From: Streptomyces roseochromogenus subsp. oscitans DS 12.976
Lineage (GTDB): Bacteria > Actinomycetota > Actinomycetes > Streptomycetales > Streptomycetaceae
DNA: 35,421 nt
Assembly: GCF_000497445.1 (NCBI RefSeq)
Contig: NZ_CM002285.1
Coordinates: 8,768,544-8,803,964, forward strand
Direction of reading: 5' to 3'
Part shown: one piece after another, positions 1 through 8,320 of the stretch
Layout: every line of letters starts with the position of its first letter
Position numbering within the stretch: position 1 is the first letter of the stretch
The notes under the pieces: generated by a model
What the model was told of the DNA's origin: nothing
Seen by the model: only the letters and a program-made list of their open reading frames with translations
Database searches by the model: none
Program-made: the position numbers and the translations under genes

Positions 1-191
1 CCACGGGCCCCGTCCCGCAGCGCGTCCAGGCCCTGCTGGCCGCGCCTTACGTGCCCCGGGCCGCCCGGGCCGGCCGTACGATCGCCGGCCTGCTCATCGC
101 CTGCACCGCCGTCTCCTGCCTGGCCTCGGCCGTCGGCATGGCCGACTTCCACCACCGGGTGGAGGTCGCCCAGGGCGACGAGGGGCGCTGA
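1..191 (+). CDS. C-terminal end of a membrane protein, possibly M56-family metallopeptidase (partial)
   Basis: The reading frame is open from the left edge (first full codon at base 3) to a TGA at 189-191, leaving about 62 codons. It contains one hydrophobic stretch (around TIAGLLIACTAVSCLASAVG) followed by a short polar tail ending in HHRVEVAQGDEGR. A last transmembrane helix followed by a His-containing tail ending in VEVAQ-like residues is how many Streptomyces M56 (BlaR1-type) zinc peptidases finish. That is from memory of the family; the catalytic HExxH part lies outside the window. It could equally be another polytopic membrane protein. The codon usage fits its neighbours. Confidence 0.4.
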   Translation, partial: TGPVPQRVQALLAAPYVPRAARAGRTIAGLLIACTAVSCLASAVGMADFHHRVEVAQGDEGR

Positions 192-260
192 CACCCGGCG
201 TCCGCGAACATCCCGTCGAAGCCGCACGGAAACGCGCGTAGAACCATGACTGGCGCGCAT

Positions 261-280
261 GAGGTTTTACGTATAACCTC
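261..280. promoter_or_regulatory. Palindromic operator candidate upstream of the VOC-add pair
   Basis: A 20-bp near-perfect palindrome: GAGGTT and AACCTC arms flank a TACGTA core, with a single mismatched pair (267/274). It is AT-rich in very GC-rich surroundings and sits 46 bp before the ATG at 327. It contains a possible -10 (TATAAC, 272-277), and TGAC at 247-250 may belong to a -35. A dimeric repressor bound here would block initiation. The cognate regulator is not evident in the window. Confidence 0.55.
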
Positions 281-296
281 ACCCGCTAACCACCCC

Positions 297-328
297 CACC
301 GGAAGGTCCGATCACCGGAAGGTCCCAT
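297..328 (+). repeat. 16-bp tandem duplication carrying the ribosome binding site
   Basis: CACCGGAAGGTCCGAT (297-312) is followed directly by CACCGGAAGGTCCCAT (313-328), with one mismatch. Each copy carries a GGAAGG Shine-Dalgarno core. The second copy (317-322) is correctly spaced for the ATG at 327. The mismatched base turns the second CCGAT into CCCAT and so helps form the start codon. It looks like a slippage duplication. Confidence 0.6.
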
Positions 329-755
329 GCGACGCGTCGCCCTGGTCACCCTCGTCGTTGACGACTACGACGAGGCCATCCGCTTCTACACCGAGGCCCT
401 CGGCTTCCGGCTGGCCGAGGACGCCCCGCGCCCCGACGGCTCCCGCTGGGTCGTCGTGGAGCCGGGCCGCCCGGAGAGCCGGAACGGCCAGAACGGCCAG
501 AGCGCAGCCCTGGCCGGCACCGGACTGCTCCTCGCTCGCGCCAAGGACGAGGCCCAGCGGTCCCGCGTCGGCGACCAGACCGGCGGCCGCGTCGGGTTCT
601 TCCTGCACACCGACGACTTCGACCGCGACCACGCCCGGATGGCGGCGGCCGGCGTGACCTTCCTGGAGGAGCCGCGGCACGAGCCGTACGGCACGGTCGC
701 CGTCTTCCAGGACCTGTACGGCAACCGCTGGGACCTGCTCCAGCCCGCCGGCTGA
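327..755 (+). CDS. VOC (glyoxalase/bleomycin-resistance fold) family protein
   Basis: A 142-residue single-domain VOC protein. It opens with the family's usual first strand-helix pattern (VALVTLVVDDYDEAIRFYTEALGF), and the last third has the FLEEPRHEPYGTVAVFQDLYGNRWDLLQP ending in which a Glu or His usually ligates metal. The ATG at 327 is preferred over an upstream in-frame ATG at 246 because it has GGAAGG six bases ahead and because homologues begin at the first beta strand. VOC enzymes include glyoxalases, dioxygenases and drug-binding proteins; the substrate cannot be read from the sequence. It is followed 45 bp later by adenosine deaminase and probably shares its promoter. Confidence 0.85.
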   Translation: MRRVALVTLVVDDYDEAIRFYTEALGFRLAEDAPRPDGSRWVVVEPGRPESRNGQNGQSAALAGTGLLLARAKDEAQRSRVGDQTGGRVGFFLHTDDFDRDHARMAAAGVTFLEEPRHEPYGTVAVFQDLYGNRWDLLQPAG

Positions 756-800
756 CCCCTCTTCGCCGCTTTGAACCGCCTGCTCAAGGAAAGACCCGTC

Positions 801-1880
801 ATGACTGCTACGCGCGTAGATGCCGAAGTGATCCGCCGCCTGCCCAAGGCCGTGCTGCACGACCACCTCGACGGCGGCCTGCGTCCCGCCACCGTCGTCG
901 AACTCGCCGCGGAGATCGGCCACACCCTGCCCACCACCGACCCCGACGAGCTGGCCGCCTGGTACTTCGAGGCCGCCAACTCCGGCGACCTGGTCCGCTA
1001 CATAGCCACCTTCGAGCACACCCTCGCCGTCATGCAGACCCGCGAGGGCCTGCTGCGCACCGCCGAGGAGTATGTGCTGGACCTCGCCGCCGACGGTGTG
1101 GTCTACGCCGAGGTGCGCTATGCCCCCGAGCTGAACATCCAGGGCGGGCTGTCGCTCAGCGAGGTCGTGGAGACCGTCCAGGAGGGCCTCGCCGCCGGTA
1201 TGGCCAAGGCGGCCGCCGCCGGTACCCCGGTCCGGGTGGGCACCCTGCTGTGCGGGATGCGGATGTTCGACCGCGTCCGTGAGGCCGCCGACCTGGCCGT
1301 GGCCTACCGGGACGCCGGTGTCGTCGGCTTCGACATCGCGGGCGCCGAGGACGGCTTCCCGCCCGCCGACCACCTGGCCGCCTTCGAGCACCTGCGCCGC
1401 GAGAGCGTGCCCTTCACCATCCACGCCGGTGAGGCGCACGGCCTGCCCAGCATCCACCAGGCCCTGCAGGTGTGCGGCGCCCAGCGCATCGGCCACGGCG
1501 TGCGCCTCACCGAGGACATCCCCGACCTCGCGGCCGGCAAGCTCGGCCGGCTCGCGTCCTGGGTGCGCGACCGCCGGATCGCCCTGGAGATGTGCCCGAC
1601 CTCCAACCTGCAGACCGGCTGTGCCACCTCGATCGCCGAGCACCCGATCACGGCCCTGAAGGACCTGGGCTTCCGGGTCACCCTCAACACCGACAACCGT
1701 CTGGTGTCGGGCACGACGATGACCCGGGAGATGTCCCTGCTGGTGGAGGAGGCCGGCTGGACGGTCGAGGACCTGCGCACGGTCACGGTGAATGCCGTCA
1801 AGAGCGCGTTCATCCCGTTCGACGAGCGCAAGGCCCTCATCGAGGACGTCGTCCTGCCGGGTTACGCGGCGGCGCTCTGA
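801..1880 (+). CDS. add: Adenosine deaminase
   Basis: A 359-residue cytosolic enzyme that hydrolyses adenosine or deoxyadenosine to (deoxy)inosine and ammonia in purine salvage. All amidohydrolase-fold landmarks are visible: zinc ligands H20 and H22 in HDHLDGG, the HAGE motif at 208-211 with the catalytic Glu 211, H232 in the GHGVRL motif, the MCPTSN motif near 264, and D298 in LNTDNR. Many deaminases have a second Asp after D298; here it is Asn, which I recall as common in actinobacterial members. The start is set by AAGGAAAG at 786-793 ahead of ATG 801. The 3' end overlaps the convergent DinB-fold gene by about 19 bp. Confidence 0.93.
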   Translation: MTATRVDAEVIRRLPKAVLHDHLDGGLRPATVVELAAEIGHTLPTTDPDELAAWYFEAANSGDLVRYIATFEHTLAVMQTREGLLRTAEEYVLDLAADGVVYAEVRYAPELNIQGGLSLSEVVETVQEGLAAGMAKAAAAGTPVRVGTLLCGMRMFDRVREAADLAVAYRDAGVVGFDIAGAEDGFPPADHLAAFEHLRRESVPFTIHAGEAHGLPSIHQALQVCGAQRIGHGVRLTEDIPDLAAGKLGRLASWVRDRRIALEMCPTSNLQTGCATSIAEHPITALKDLGFRVTLNTDNRLVSGTTMTREMSLLVEEAGWTVEDLRTVTVNAVKSAFIPFDERKALIEDVVLPGYAAAL

Positions 1881-2377
1881 AGGAGCCCCCTGAGGTAGGC
1901 GGCCTGTCCGATGTGCTGAAGGTCGTCGGACAGGACGCTCACCAGGCGCACCCCGAGCGTGACCGGGGGGTCCCAGCGCTCGTCCACGACGCGTTCCAGA
2001 TCCTTGGCGGCGAGTGAGCGCAGCCGGCCGAGGGTCTGCTCGTGGACGGCGTCGTAGTAGCCGGTCAGCAGGTCGGCGGAGTCGACGGTGACCTTGGCGA
2101 CCTTCGCGGGGGTGTGCCCGTACCCGTGGTCACGGGGCGGCAGATCGAGGCCGAAGCGCTTCTCCCAGCCCTGGCCCAGCCACACCTGGTCGAGGTCGAA
2201 GGCGTCGGCGATGTGGTCGTCCTGCACCCGGGTCAGGTGCCAGACCAGCCAGGCGATGGAGTTGGCGTCGGGCGCGGGGCGGTGGTTCAGCTCGTCCGGT
2301 CCGAGGCCGTCGAGGGCGGCATGGACTTCTTCCTGGATGCGGCTGTAGCCGTCGATGAGGATGTCCTTTGCGTGCAT
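1862..2377 (-). CDS. DinB-fold protein (DUF664, mycothiol-transferase-like)
   Basis: A 171-residue four-helix DinB/YfiT-type protein. The metal-binding pattern is present: [16 protein letters not shown] (H47 and H55) and a late [14 protein letters not shown] helix that supplies the third His. Actinobacterial members of this group include mycothiol-dependent transferases; which reaction this one performs is unknown. I prefer ATG 2377 (MHAKDIL) because GGTGG lies just upstream; an in-frame ATG at 2389 would add four residues and has no ribosome binding site. The gene starts 28 bp after the carotenoid oxygenase stop on the same strand, so it is probably the last gene of that unit. Its 3' end overlaps add. 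Confidence 0.85.
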   Translation of the reverse strand: MHAKDILIDGYSRIQEEVHAALDGLGPDELNHRPAPDANSIAWLVWHLTRVQDDHIADAFDLDQVWLGQGWEKRFGLDLPPRDHGYGHTPAKVAKVTVDSADLLTGYYDAVHEQTLGRLRSLAAKDLERVVDERWDPPVTLGVRLVSVLSDDLQHIGQAAYLRGLLQSAAA

Positions 2378-2405
2378 GGAGTCCACCATCCCAAACCGCG
2401 GGCGC

Positions 2406-3911
2406 TCATGCGTCCGGAATCCAGCTCCCGTGGAAACCGAGCGGCACCCGCCCCGGCAGATGGACCCGCGCCACCGGCTCCCCGGTGAAGTCCTGCGCCG
2501 CGAGGATCACCAGGTCGGCCGCGCCCCGGTCCGGGTTGTGCACGTATGCGAGCGCATACCCGTCGTCCTCGGCCGCCGCCCGGTGGCCGGCCGCGTCGCG
2601 CGGTACGAACACCGCCTCGCCCGCCGCCGCGCCCCTCGGCAGCCGGTGCACCTCGGTGGCGCCGCGCAGCAGGTCGTGCTTGACGAGCGCGTTGGAGAAG
2701 GCGGCGTCGGGTGGGGTGCCGCCGACCGGCGTCAGACAGGCGGCCGTCAGCTCGGCGGCCGCCGCCGTGTAGCCGTAGCGGTGCCGGCGCGACACCAACG
2801 ACTCGTTCACGCGCGGGAATTCCTGCGGCCGGTCGTCCAGCACCCGCTGCCGTACCCGCCCTTGGCGCAGGTCGATCGTCCACCGCTCCAGTTGCGCGGT
2901 TCCCGCCGCGTACGGGCCGCCCGAGCCACGTCCGGCGACGTAGAACGGCGCCGGGTAGGTCGTCATGTCGACCACCACGCGGCCGCCCTCGTCGTAGGCG
3001 TTGAGCGTGTGCGAGTAGAAGACGGGGTCGATCTCGAACCAGCGCACAGGGCCGCCGTGACGCCGCATGACGCCCACGCGCGTGGGGTGTTCCCGGTTCC
3101 AGATGTACGGCACCGGTTCACCGCGCCCGGCCGCGGCGGGGTCGAAGGTGACCGGGACGTCGATGACGACGACGTGCCGCTCGGTGAGCGCGAAGTCATG
3201 CACCATCGGCGCGTCCGGCATCGGGATCCGGGTGGTGCGGGTGACGCGCCCCGAGGGAGCCACCACCATGTGCCGGATGTGGTCCCAGGCCGGGTAGTAG
3301 GCGATCGCGTGCAGCTCGCCGACGTGCGCGTCGAACTTGGTGTGCGCGGTGAACGCGGCTTCCAGGGTGCCCTTGAAGTCGTACGGGCCCACCGTGCCCA
3401 GCTCGCCGTCGAGTTCGTACGGCAGCGGGCCGCTCTCCTGCAGCGCGAGGATCCGGCCCCGGTAGGGGATCACATGGGTGTTGCACGGGAAGTCGTCCGG
3501 CGGGACCGGACCCGGGTACGGTTCGCCCAGCTTCTTCGCGACCTGTGAGGAGCGCACCCAGCGGTTGCGGTACCACTCGGCCTTTCCGTCGCACAGCCGG
3601 ACCCCGTGCACCATGCCCTCGCCGAGCATCCAGTGATGGGCCCGGGGATCCTCCAGGCCGAGCACGTTCGGGCCGTTGCGCAGGAAGCGGCCGTTCAGCT
3701 CGCGCGGGATGCGGCCGGTCACCGGCAGGTCGAACGCGGTCAGTTCCTCGGTTACCGGTGCGAACGCCCCCTCCAGGAACGGATGGTGATGCTTCGTCAC
3801 CGTTGCTGCGGGACGGGCCGCCGCCGGGCCGGTGCCCAGGCCGGTGAGTGCGCCCGCCGCCGCGAGTCCGGCCGTCCCGCGCAGCACGGTCCGTCGTGTC
3901 TGTTCCGCCAT
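2406..3911 (-). CDS. Carotenoid oxygenase (RPE65/CCD family) with Tat signal peptide
   Basis: A 501-residue non-haem iron dioxygenase that cleaves conjugated C=C bonds in carotenoids, apocarotenoids or stilbene-type substrates. The four iron-binding histidines of the seven-bladed propeller are found at H190 (TAHTKFD), H238 (MVHDFAL), H301 (YSHTLNAYDE) and H494 (FHGSWIPDA, at the C terminus). The N terminus is a twin-arginine signal: TRRTVLRG followed by an Ala/Gly-rich hydrophobic stretch to about residue 34. This suggests export of a folded, iron-loaded enzyme. Start ATG 3911 has GGAGGACAG just upstream. The LysR gene lies 67 bp upstream on the same strand and the DinB-fold gene downstream. 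The substrate cannot be predicted; no carotenoid biosynthesis genes are in the window. Confidence 0.9.
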   Translation of the reverse strand: MAEQTRRTVLRGTAGLAAAGALTGLGTGPAAARPAATVTKHHHPFLEGAFAPVTEELTAFDLPVTGRIPRELNGRFLRNGPNVLGLEDPRAHHWMLGEGMVHGVRLCDGKAEWYRNRWVRSSQVAKKLGEPYPGPVPPDDFPCNTHVIPYRGRILALQESGPLPYELDGELGTVGPYDFKGTLEAAFTAHTKFDAHVGELHAIAYYPAWDHIRHMVVAPSGRVTRTTRIPMPDAPMVHDFALTERHVVVIDVPVTFDPAAAGRGEPVPYIWNREHPTRVGVMRRHGGPVRWFEIDPVFYSHTLNAYDEGGRVVVDMTTYPAPFYVAGRGSGGPYAAGTAQLERWTIDLRQGRVRQRVLDDRPQEFPRVNESLVSRRHRYGYTAAAAELTAACLTPVGGTPPDAAFSNALVKHDLLRGATEVHRLPRGAAAGEAVFVPRDAAGHRAAAEDDGYALAYVHNPDRGAADLVILAAQDFTGEPVARVHLPGRVPLGFHGSWIPDA

Positions 3912-3978
3912 GATCTGTCCTCCCGGCCGTCGTCGCCCTGCCTGACGGTCTTGAGTCTGCGGCGGCGGGCGGCCGGAA

Positions 3979-4905
3979 TCAGGAGGTCTGGGGCCCGTCC
4001 TGGGGTGGTGCCAGGCCCCCTGCCCCACCCCCTGTTTCCAGGAGGGTGACCAGCGCCCGGGCGGCGGGACTGGTGGCCCGGTCCGGCGGCAGCAGAGCCA
4101 CGGTCGCGTACTCCGCCTCGCCCGTGCCCTTCAGCGGCCGCGCCGTGAGCGAGGGCCGCTTGTGCCGGAAGTGCCGGGGTACGACCGCGATCCCCAGGTT
4201 CTCGTCCACCAGGTCCAGCAGGCTGTGCACGTCGTTGACCTCCAGCGCGACCGTGCGCCGGACACCGGCTGCGGCGAACGCGGCGTCCGTGGTGCGGCGC
4301 GGGCCCCAGTCAGGATGGAAGTCCACGAAGACCTCACCGGCCAGGTCCTGCGGGGTCAGCACCGCGCCGGCCGCGGCCAGCCGGTGCCCGGGGTGGCACA
4401 GCACGGTCATCGGTTCGCTCGTCAGCGGCACCGAACGCAGCTGGTCGGTGTCCGCCTGGGTGCGATAGGCGAAGGCGAGGTCGAGCCGGCCGGCCCCGAC
4501 CTCCTCGGCCAGCGCGCCCGAACCGGCCTGCCGCAGCCGGATCTCCACATCCGGGTGCCGGCCCCGGAACGCGGCCAGCATCCGTGCCACATGCACCCCG
4601 GCGATGCACTGCTCCGTACCCAGCGCCAGCGTGCCGCGCAGCACGCCCTGCACCGCCGCCACCGCCTCGTGCGCCGAGCGCACCTGCGCCAGGATCCGCT
4701 CGGCCTCCACCAGCAGCGCCCGCCCCGCCTCGGTGAGCGCCACCCGGCGGGTGGTCCGCACGAACAACGGCGCCCGCAGCTCCCGCTCCAGCGCCCTGAT
4801 CGACGCCGACAGCCCGGACTGGGACACCATCAGACGTTCGGCGGCCCGGGTGAAATGCTGGTCCTCGGCGACGGCGACGAAGTGCTGGAGATGACGCAGT
4901 TCCAT
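3979..4905 (-). CDS. LysR-family transcriptional regulator
   Basis: A 308-residue regulator. The N-terminal winged helix-turn-helix (residues 1-60) has the canonical LRHLQHFVAVAEDQHFTRAAERL and SQSGLSASIRALERELRAPLF segments. The C-terminal LysR substrate-binding domain runs from about residue 90 to 290, with the typical GTLALGTEQ and LDLAFAY strands. The last 20 residues are Gly/Pro-rich and probably disordered. It is divergent from the aldo/keto reductase at 5017 with 111 bp between start codons, the arrangement in which LysR proteins usually control the divergent gene and themselves. The carotenoid oxygenase downstream on the same strand is a second possible target. The inducer is unknown. 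Confidence 0.92.
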   Translation of the reverse strand: MELRHLQHFVAVAEDQHFTRAAERLMVSQSGLSASIRALERELRAPLFVRTTRRVALTEAGRALLVEAERILAQVRSAHEAVAAVQGVLRGTLALGTEQCIAGVHVARMLAAFRGRHPDVEIRLRQAGSGALAEEVGAGRLDLAFAYRTQADTDQLRSVPLTSEPMTVLCHPGHRLAAAGAVLTPQDLAGEVFVDFHPDWGPRRTTDAAFAAAGVRRTVALEVNDVHSLLDLVDENLGIAVVPRHFRHKRPSLTARPLKGTGEAEYATVALLPPDRATSPAARALVTLLETGGGAGGLAPPQDGPQTS

Positions 4906-5016
4906 GATTGAGCAGCCTAGTCGCTGAATTTCATCGGATTCTTCTGTTGGACCACTGTGCGCGGCACGCGGAAGAGTGGCGCGGGTAGATCGTGTACCAA
5001 CCCCTCTGGAGTCGCG

Positions 5017-6009
<993 letters not shown>

Positions 6010-6026
6010 GCCCGCCATGAGGGGGC

Positions 6027-6488
6027 TCACAGCTGAGACGGCTCGCCCGCACTCCAGACGATCGCCGGGGGCACCACCCGCCCGCACAGCGGATGGCCCT
6101 TGGCGTCGGTCAGGGCGAGCCGGCCCACCAGCGCACCGCGCCGCCGTGCCTCGGCGAGGACCTCCGGCGGAACGTCGGCGAGCATCAGCTTGGCGCGCCG
6201 GACCATCCGGGACGCTTCCTCCTTCGGCTGCCTGCCGGCCCAGGAGAGGTAGACGAAGCGTCCGCCGAGCCGGTTCTGCACGTACGGGCCGCGCAGCTCG
6301 CCGTCGGCGGTGAACGTACAGGGGAGCGTCCATGTCGCCGTCGGGGCGTCGCCGGGCTGTGGATCGAGCAGCTCGGCGGGCCGGTCCTTGCGCTGGACCG
6401 CGACCTCGATCCCGCTGACCCCGGGGAAACCGGGCCCGGGCCCGCAGTCGCGGCCGGGCAGGGTATGGCCTTCGATGCGCAGGTGCAT
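6027..6488 (-). CDS. DUF5990 family protein
   Basis: A 153-residue soluble protein that I recognise as DUF5990 by its opening LRIEGHTLPGRDCGPGPGFPG, a central AVQRKDRPAELLDPQPGDAPTATWTL block, GPYVQNRLGGRFVYLSW, and a LVGRLALTDAKGHPLC ending. The family is common in actinobacteria and its function is unknown. No signal peptide or membrane segment is present. ATG 6488 is the first plausible start, though its ribosome binding site is weak (CTGGTGGC). It follows the dehydrogenase pseudogene and the NTF2-like gene on the same strand, and is convergent with the aldo/keto reductase 17 bp away. Confidence 0.8.
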   Translation of the reverse strand: MHLRIEGHTLPGRDCGPGPGFPGVSGIEVAVQRKDRPAELLDPQPGDAPTATWTLPCTFTADGELRGPYVQNRLGGRFVYLSWAGRQPKEEASRMVRRAKLMLADVPPEVLAEARRRGALVGRLALTDAKGHPLCGRVVPPAIVWSAGEPSQL

Positions 6489-6574
6489 GCCACCAGTGTG
6501 GGCGAGGCGGGAGAGCCGGACACTCCTTCCGTCTGTCCTTCCTTCATTCCGGCGCCGGGGAGCCGGCGTGGCCC

Positions 6575-7067
6575 TCAGCCCGTGAGCCGTTCGCTGACCT
6601 CCCACGGCCGGGCCACCGCCTCCGGGCCGGCAGGGTAGGGCAGCATGCCGGGCAGCCCGGGCTCTGCCCGCCACCCGGCCTCGTCCTCCGGGGCCACCAA
6701 GGGGCTGATGCCGCAGTTCTCGCAGCAGACCCCGCCCAATCCAGCGAGCTGCCGACTGGTGGCGCACCACACGCTGGTCGCCGCTCCCTGCGCGACGGTC
6801 TTCTGCTGCCGGGCAGGGGCGCGCACCGGGCGGCCCTGAGCGTCGAGGGCACCGGCCGCCCGCAGGGCCTCCCTGGTGAGGGGCTTGGCGAGACCGGTGT
6901 CGGCGATCTGGCCAGGGTGCACGGAGAAGGCTCGCACCCCTCCGCCCGGCCCCGCCGGTCAGGTCGATGCCCTCGGTCACTTCCGCCGCGGTGGACGCGG
7001 CACCGGAACCGGAGTGCGGGGGCTGGCGGGGGCTGTTGGACAGACCGCCGCGCGCGGCGGAACTCAT
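6575..7067 (-). pseudogene. Short-chain dehydrogenase, internally deleted remnant
   Basis: Two pieces of one SDR lie in different frames. The N-terminal piece (7067 down to about 6954) reads MSSAARGG... and then STAAEVTEGIDLTG, the typical stretch just before the Rossmann TGxxxGxG loop. The C-terminal piece (about 6940 to 6575) reads VRAFSVHPGQIADTGLAKPL, QGAATSVWCATS, GGVCCENC and WEVSERLTG, the usual end of retinol-dehydrogenase-like SDRs. Everything between is missing: the cofactor loop, the NNAG strand and the catalytic S-Y-K, roughly 160-200 residues of a normal ~310. The join is at 6938-6953 and also shifts frame. No functional enzyme can be made. The C-terminal 120 codons remain open from a GTG at 6937. 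Confidence 0.8.
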
Positions 7068-7083
7068 CGCCGGCCGGGCGGTG

Positions 7084-7485
7084 TCAGGCAGTCGCCGGCA
7101 CTCGGTCCAGAAAGCCCAGCACCTGCCGGATACGGCCCTCCTCGTCCAGCGTGACGACGTCGAACCCGGCCACCGGCGCCGAGACTTCCCCAGAGGGGGT
7201 ACCCCCAGCCTCGCTCACCAGCTCCCAGCCGAAGCGCGCGGTGTCGTGGTGCCCGTCCACCGCGCCGAGCGGGCGGAAGACGAACCCGGGGAACTGCTCG
7301 TGGGCCGCCGTGATCACGGCCGCGATGCCCTCGTGGCCGCGGACGTCGGCGAGGGGGTCGGTGTAGCCGCCGTCCACGGTCCATGCGGCGGCGACCGCCT
7401 TCTTCAGCGCCTCCGGCTCGGTGGCGTTCCAGGCCTCGAAGTAACGGGCGGCGGCGCTCTCGTAACGGTCGGTGTTCACGGACAT
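7084..7485 (-). CDS. NTF2-like / SnoaL-type protein
   Basis: A 133-residue single-domain cone-fold protein. It begins with an amphipathic helix (ARYFEAWNATEPEALKKAVAAAW), followed by GGYTDPLADVRGHEGIAAVI and the paired C-terminal strands FDVVTLDEEGRIRQVLGFLDRV. This is the SnoaL-like layout found in polyketide cyclases, ketosteroid isomerase relatives and many stand-alone proteins of unknown role. ATG 7485 has GGAGG about ten bases upstream. The dehydrogenase remnant begins 16 bp after the stop codon, so the two were probably cotranscribed; an SDR and an NTF2-like protein side by side suggests that they once worked on a common small molecule. Confidence 0.85.
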   Translation of the reverse strand: MSVNTDRYESAAARYFEAWNATEPEALKKAVAAAWTVDGGYTDPLADVRGHEGIAAVITAAHEQFPGFVFRPLGAVDGHHDTARFGWELVSEAGGTPSGEVSAPVAGFDVVTLDEEGRIRQVLGFLDRVPATA

Positions 7486-7793
7486 GGTGAATCAGCCTCC
7501 ATCGAGGTCGTAACTGCTGGGCGGAGCCGGATCCGGGGTTTCGCCGATCCGGTGTGACCACCATGCCGGAGGGCTGAGGGGCGGGTCGATTACCTGCCTG
7601 GTCATGCCCAAGTGCCCGCCCGCGCCGGTGCATTCCGGTCAGAAATGGACGGGGAATATGCCAACAGACTGGCCGGAAAGTCATGGTGACAGTGTTTCGG
7701 CAGTGGCGATACTCGAACGCCAGGGGCACTTCACCGCACAGGAGCCGCACGGCCCAGGCCGGCACACCTGAAGAGGCGACGGGGGAGTGAGGC
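7486..7793. other. Divergent intergenic region
   Basis: 308 bp between the NTF2-like gene (minus) and the small conserved gene at 7794 (plus). It holds a promoter for the rightward gene (7686-7713). It also holds a perfect 7-bp inverted repeat CCGGATC / GATCCGG (7527-7533 and 7546-7552) that would lie in the leader of the leftward gene. I see no coding capacity. Confidence 0.6.
7686..7713 (+). promoter_or_regulatory. HrdB-type promoter for the gene at 7794
   Basis: GTGACA (7686-7691) and GATACT (7708-7713) are separated by 16 bp, a good match to the Streptomyces vegetative consensus (TTGACN, 16-18 bp, TANNNT). Transcription would start near 7720, leaving a leader of about 75 nt before the GTG at 7794. 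Confidence 0.5.
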
Positions 7794-8204
7794 GTGCACG
7801 ACGAATTCCTGTGCCATGTCACGGCGTACGGCATGTGCGACGGCCGGCGCATCGGAGTACCGCTCGGCACCTATCGCGCGCCGACGCTGGCCCTGGCCCT
7901 GTGGTGGCTGCGGGACCGGGCGTCCTGGATCGCCGAGCGCCTCGACCCCAGCCCCGAGGACCCCGCCTTCCCGGCGGGCGCGCTGGTGTCGGTCGCGGAG
8001 ACGGTGGCCGACGTGCCCGCGCTGCTGCGCGCCTGGTGCGCCGACGACGTCCGCCAGGAGCGGGTGGCCGACGAGCTGTCGGGCGGGCGCCTGGTGCGGA
8101 TCGCGGCCAGCGACGACACCACCGAGTACGAACTGCTTGCCGAGTCCGTCGACGCGCTGCGCATGCAGCGCACCCTGCCCGCGCTCGTCGTGCCCGTCGC
8201 CTGA
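7794..8204 (+). CDS. Conserved hypothetical protein
   Basis: A 136-residue acidic soluble protein with no domain that I recognise. It opens MHDEFLCHVTAYGMCDGRRIGVPLGTYRAP; the middle is predicted helical (ALALWWLRDRASWIAERL) and the C-terminal half has regular alternating strands and helices (LVRIAASDDTTEYELLAESVDAL). The GTG start at 7794 is preceded by GGGGGAG (7781-7787). It has its own promoter and lies 116 bp before the FHA-ABC transporter gene, which seems to have a separate start signal. The function is unknown. Confidence 0.75.
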   Translation: MHDEFLCHVTAYGMCDGRRIGVPLGTYRAPTLALALWWLRDRASWIAERLDPSPEDPAFPAGALVSVAETVADVPALLRAWCADDVRQERVADELSGGRLVRIAASDDTTEYELLAESVDALRMQRTLPALVVPVA

Positions 8205-8308
8205 CACGTGTGGAGCGGGGCGTCGCCGCCTCGGTCGATCCACGGGATGCCCCCTGGGGTGATCGGGGTGACGCCCCTCGGTATCGGGCGCACAAGTGAG
8301 CGAATCGG

Positions 8309-8314
8309 TACAAT
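8309..8314 (+). promoter_or_regulatory. -10 element giving a probable leaderless FHA-ABC transcript
   Basis: TACAAT at 8309-8314 is a near-consensus -10 only six bases before the ATG at 8321, and there is no Shine-Dalgarno sequence between. Transcription would begin at or within a base of the start codon. No convincing -35 is visible. Upstream, GGGGTGATC and GGGGTGACG lie in tandem near 8256-8273 and could be an activator site. Confidence 0.55.
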
Positions 8315-8320
8315 CTGGCC

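Noticed and set aside
6575..6937. The 120-codon frame starting GTG 6937 as an intact small protein.
   Set aside because: Its sequence is the C-terminal third of a short-chain dehydrogenase and the matching N terminus lies immediately upstream in another frame, so it is better read as a remnant.
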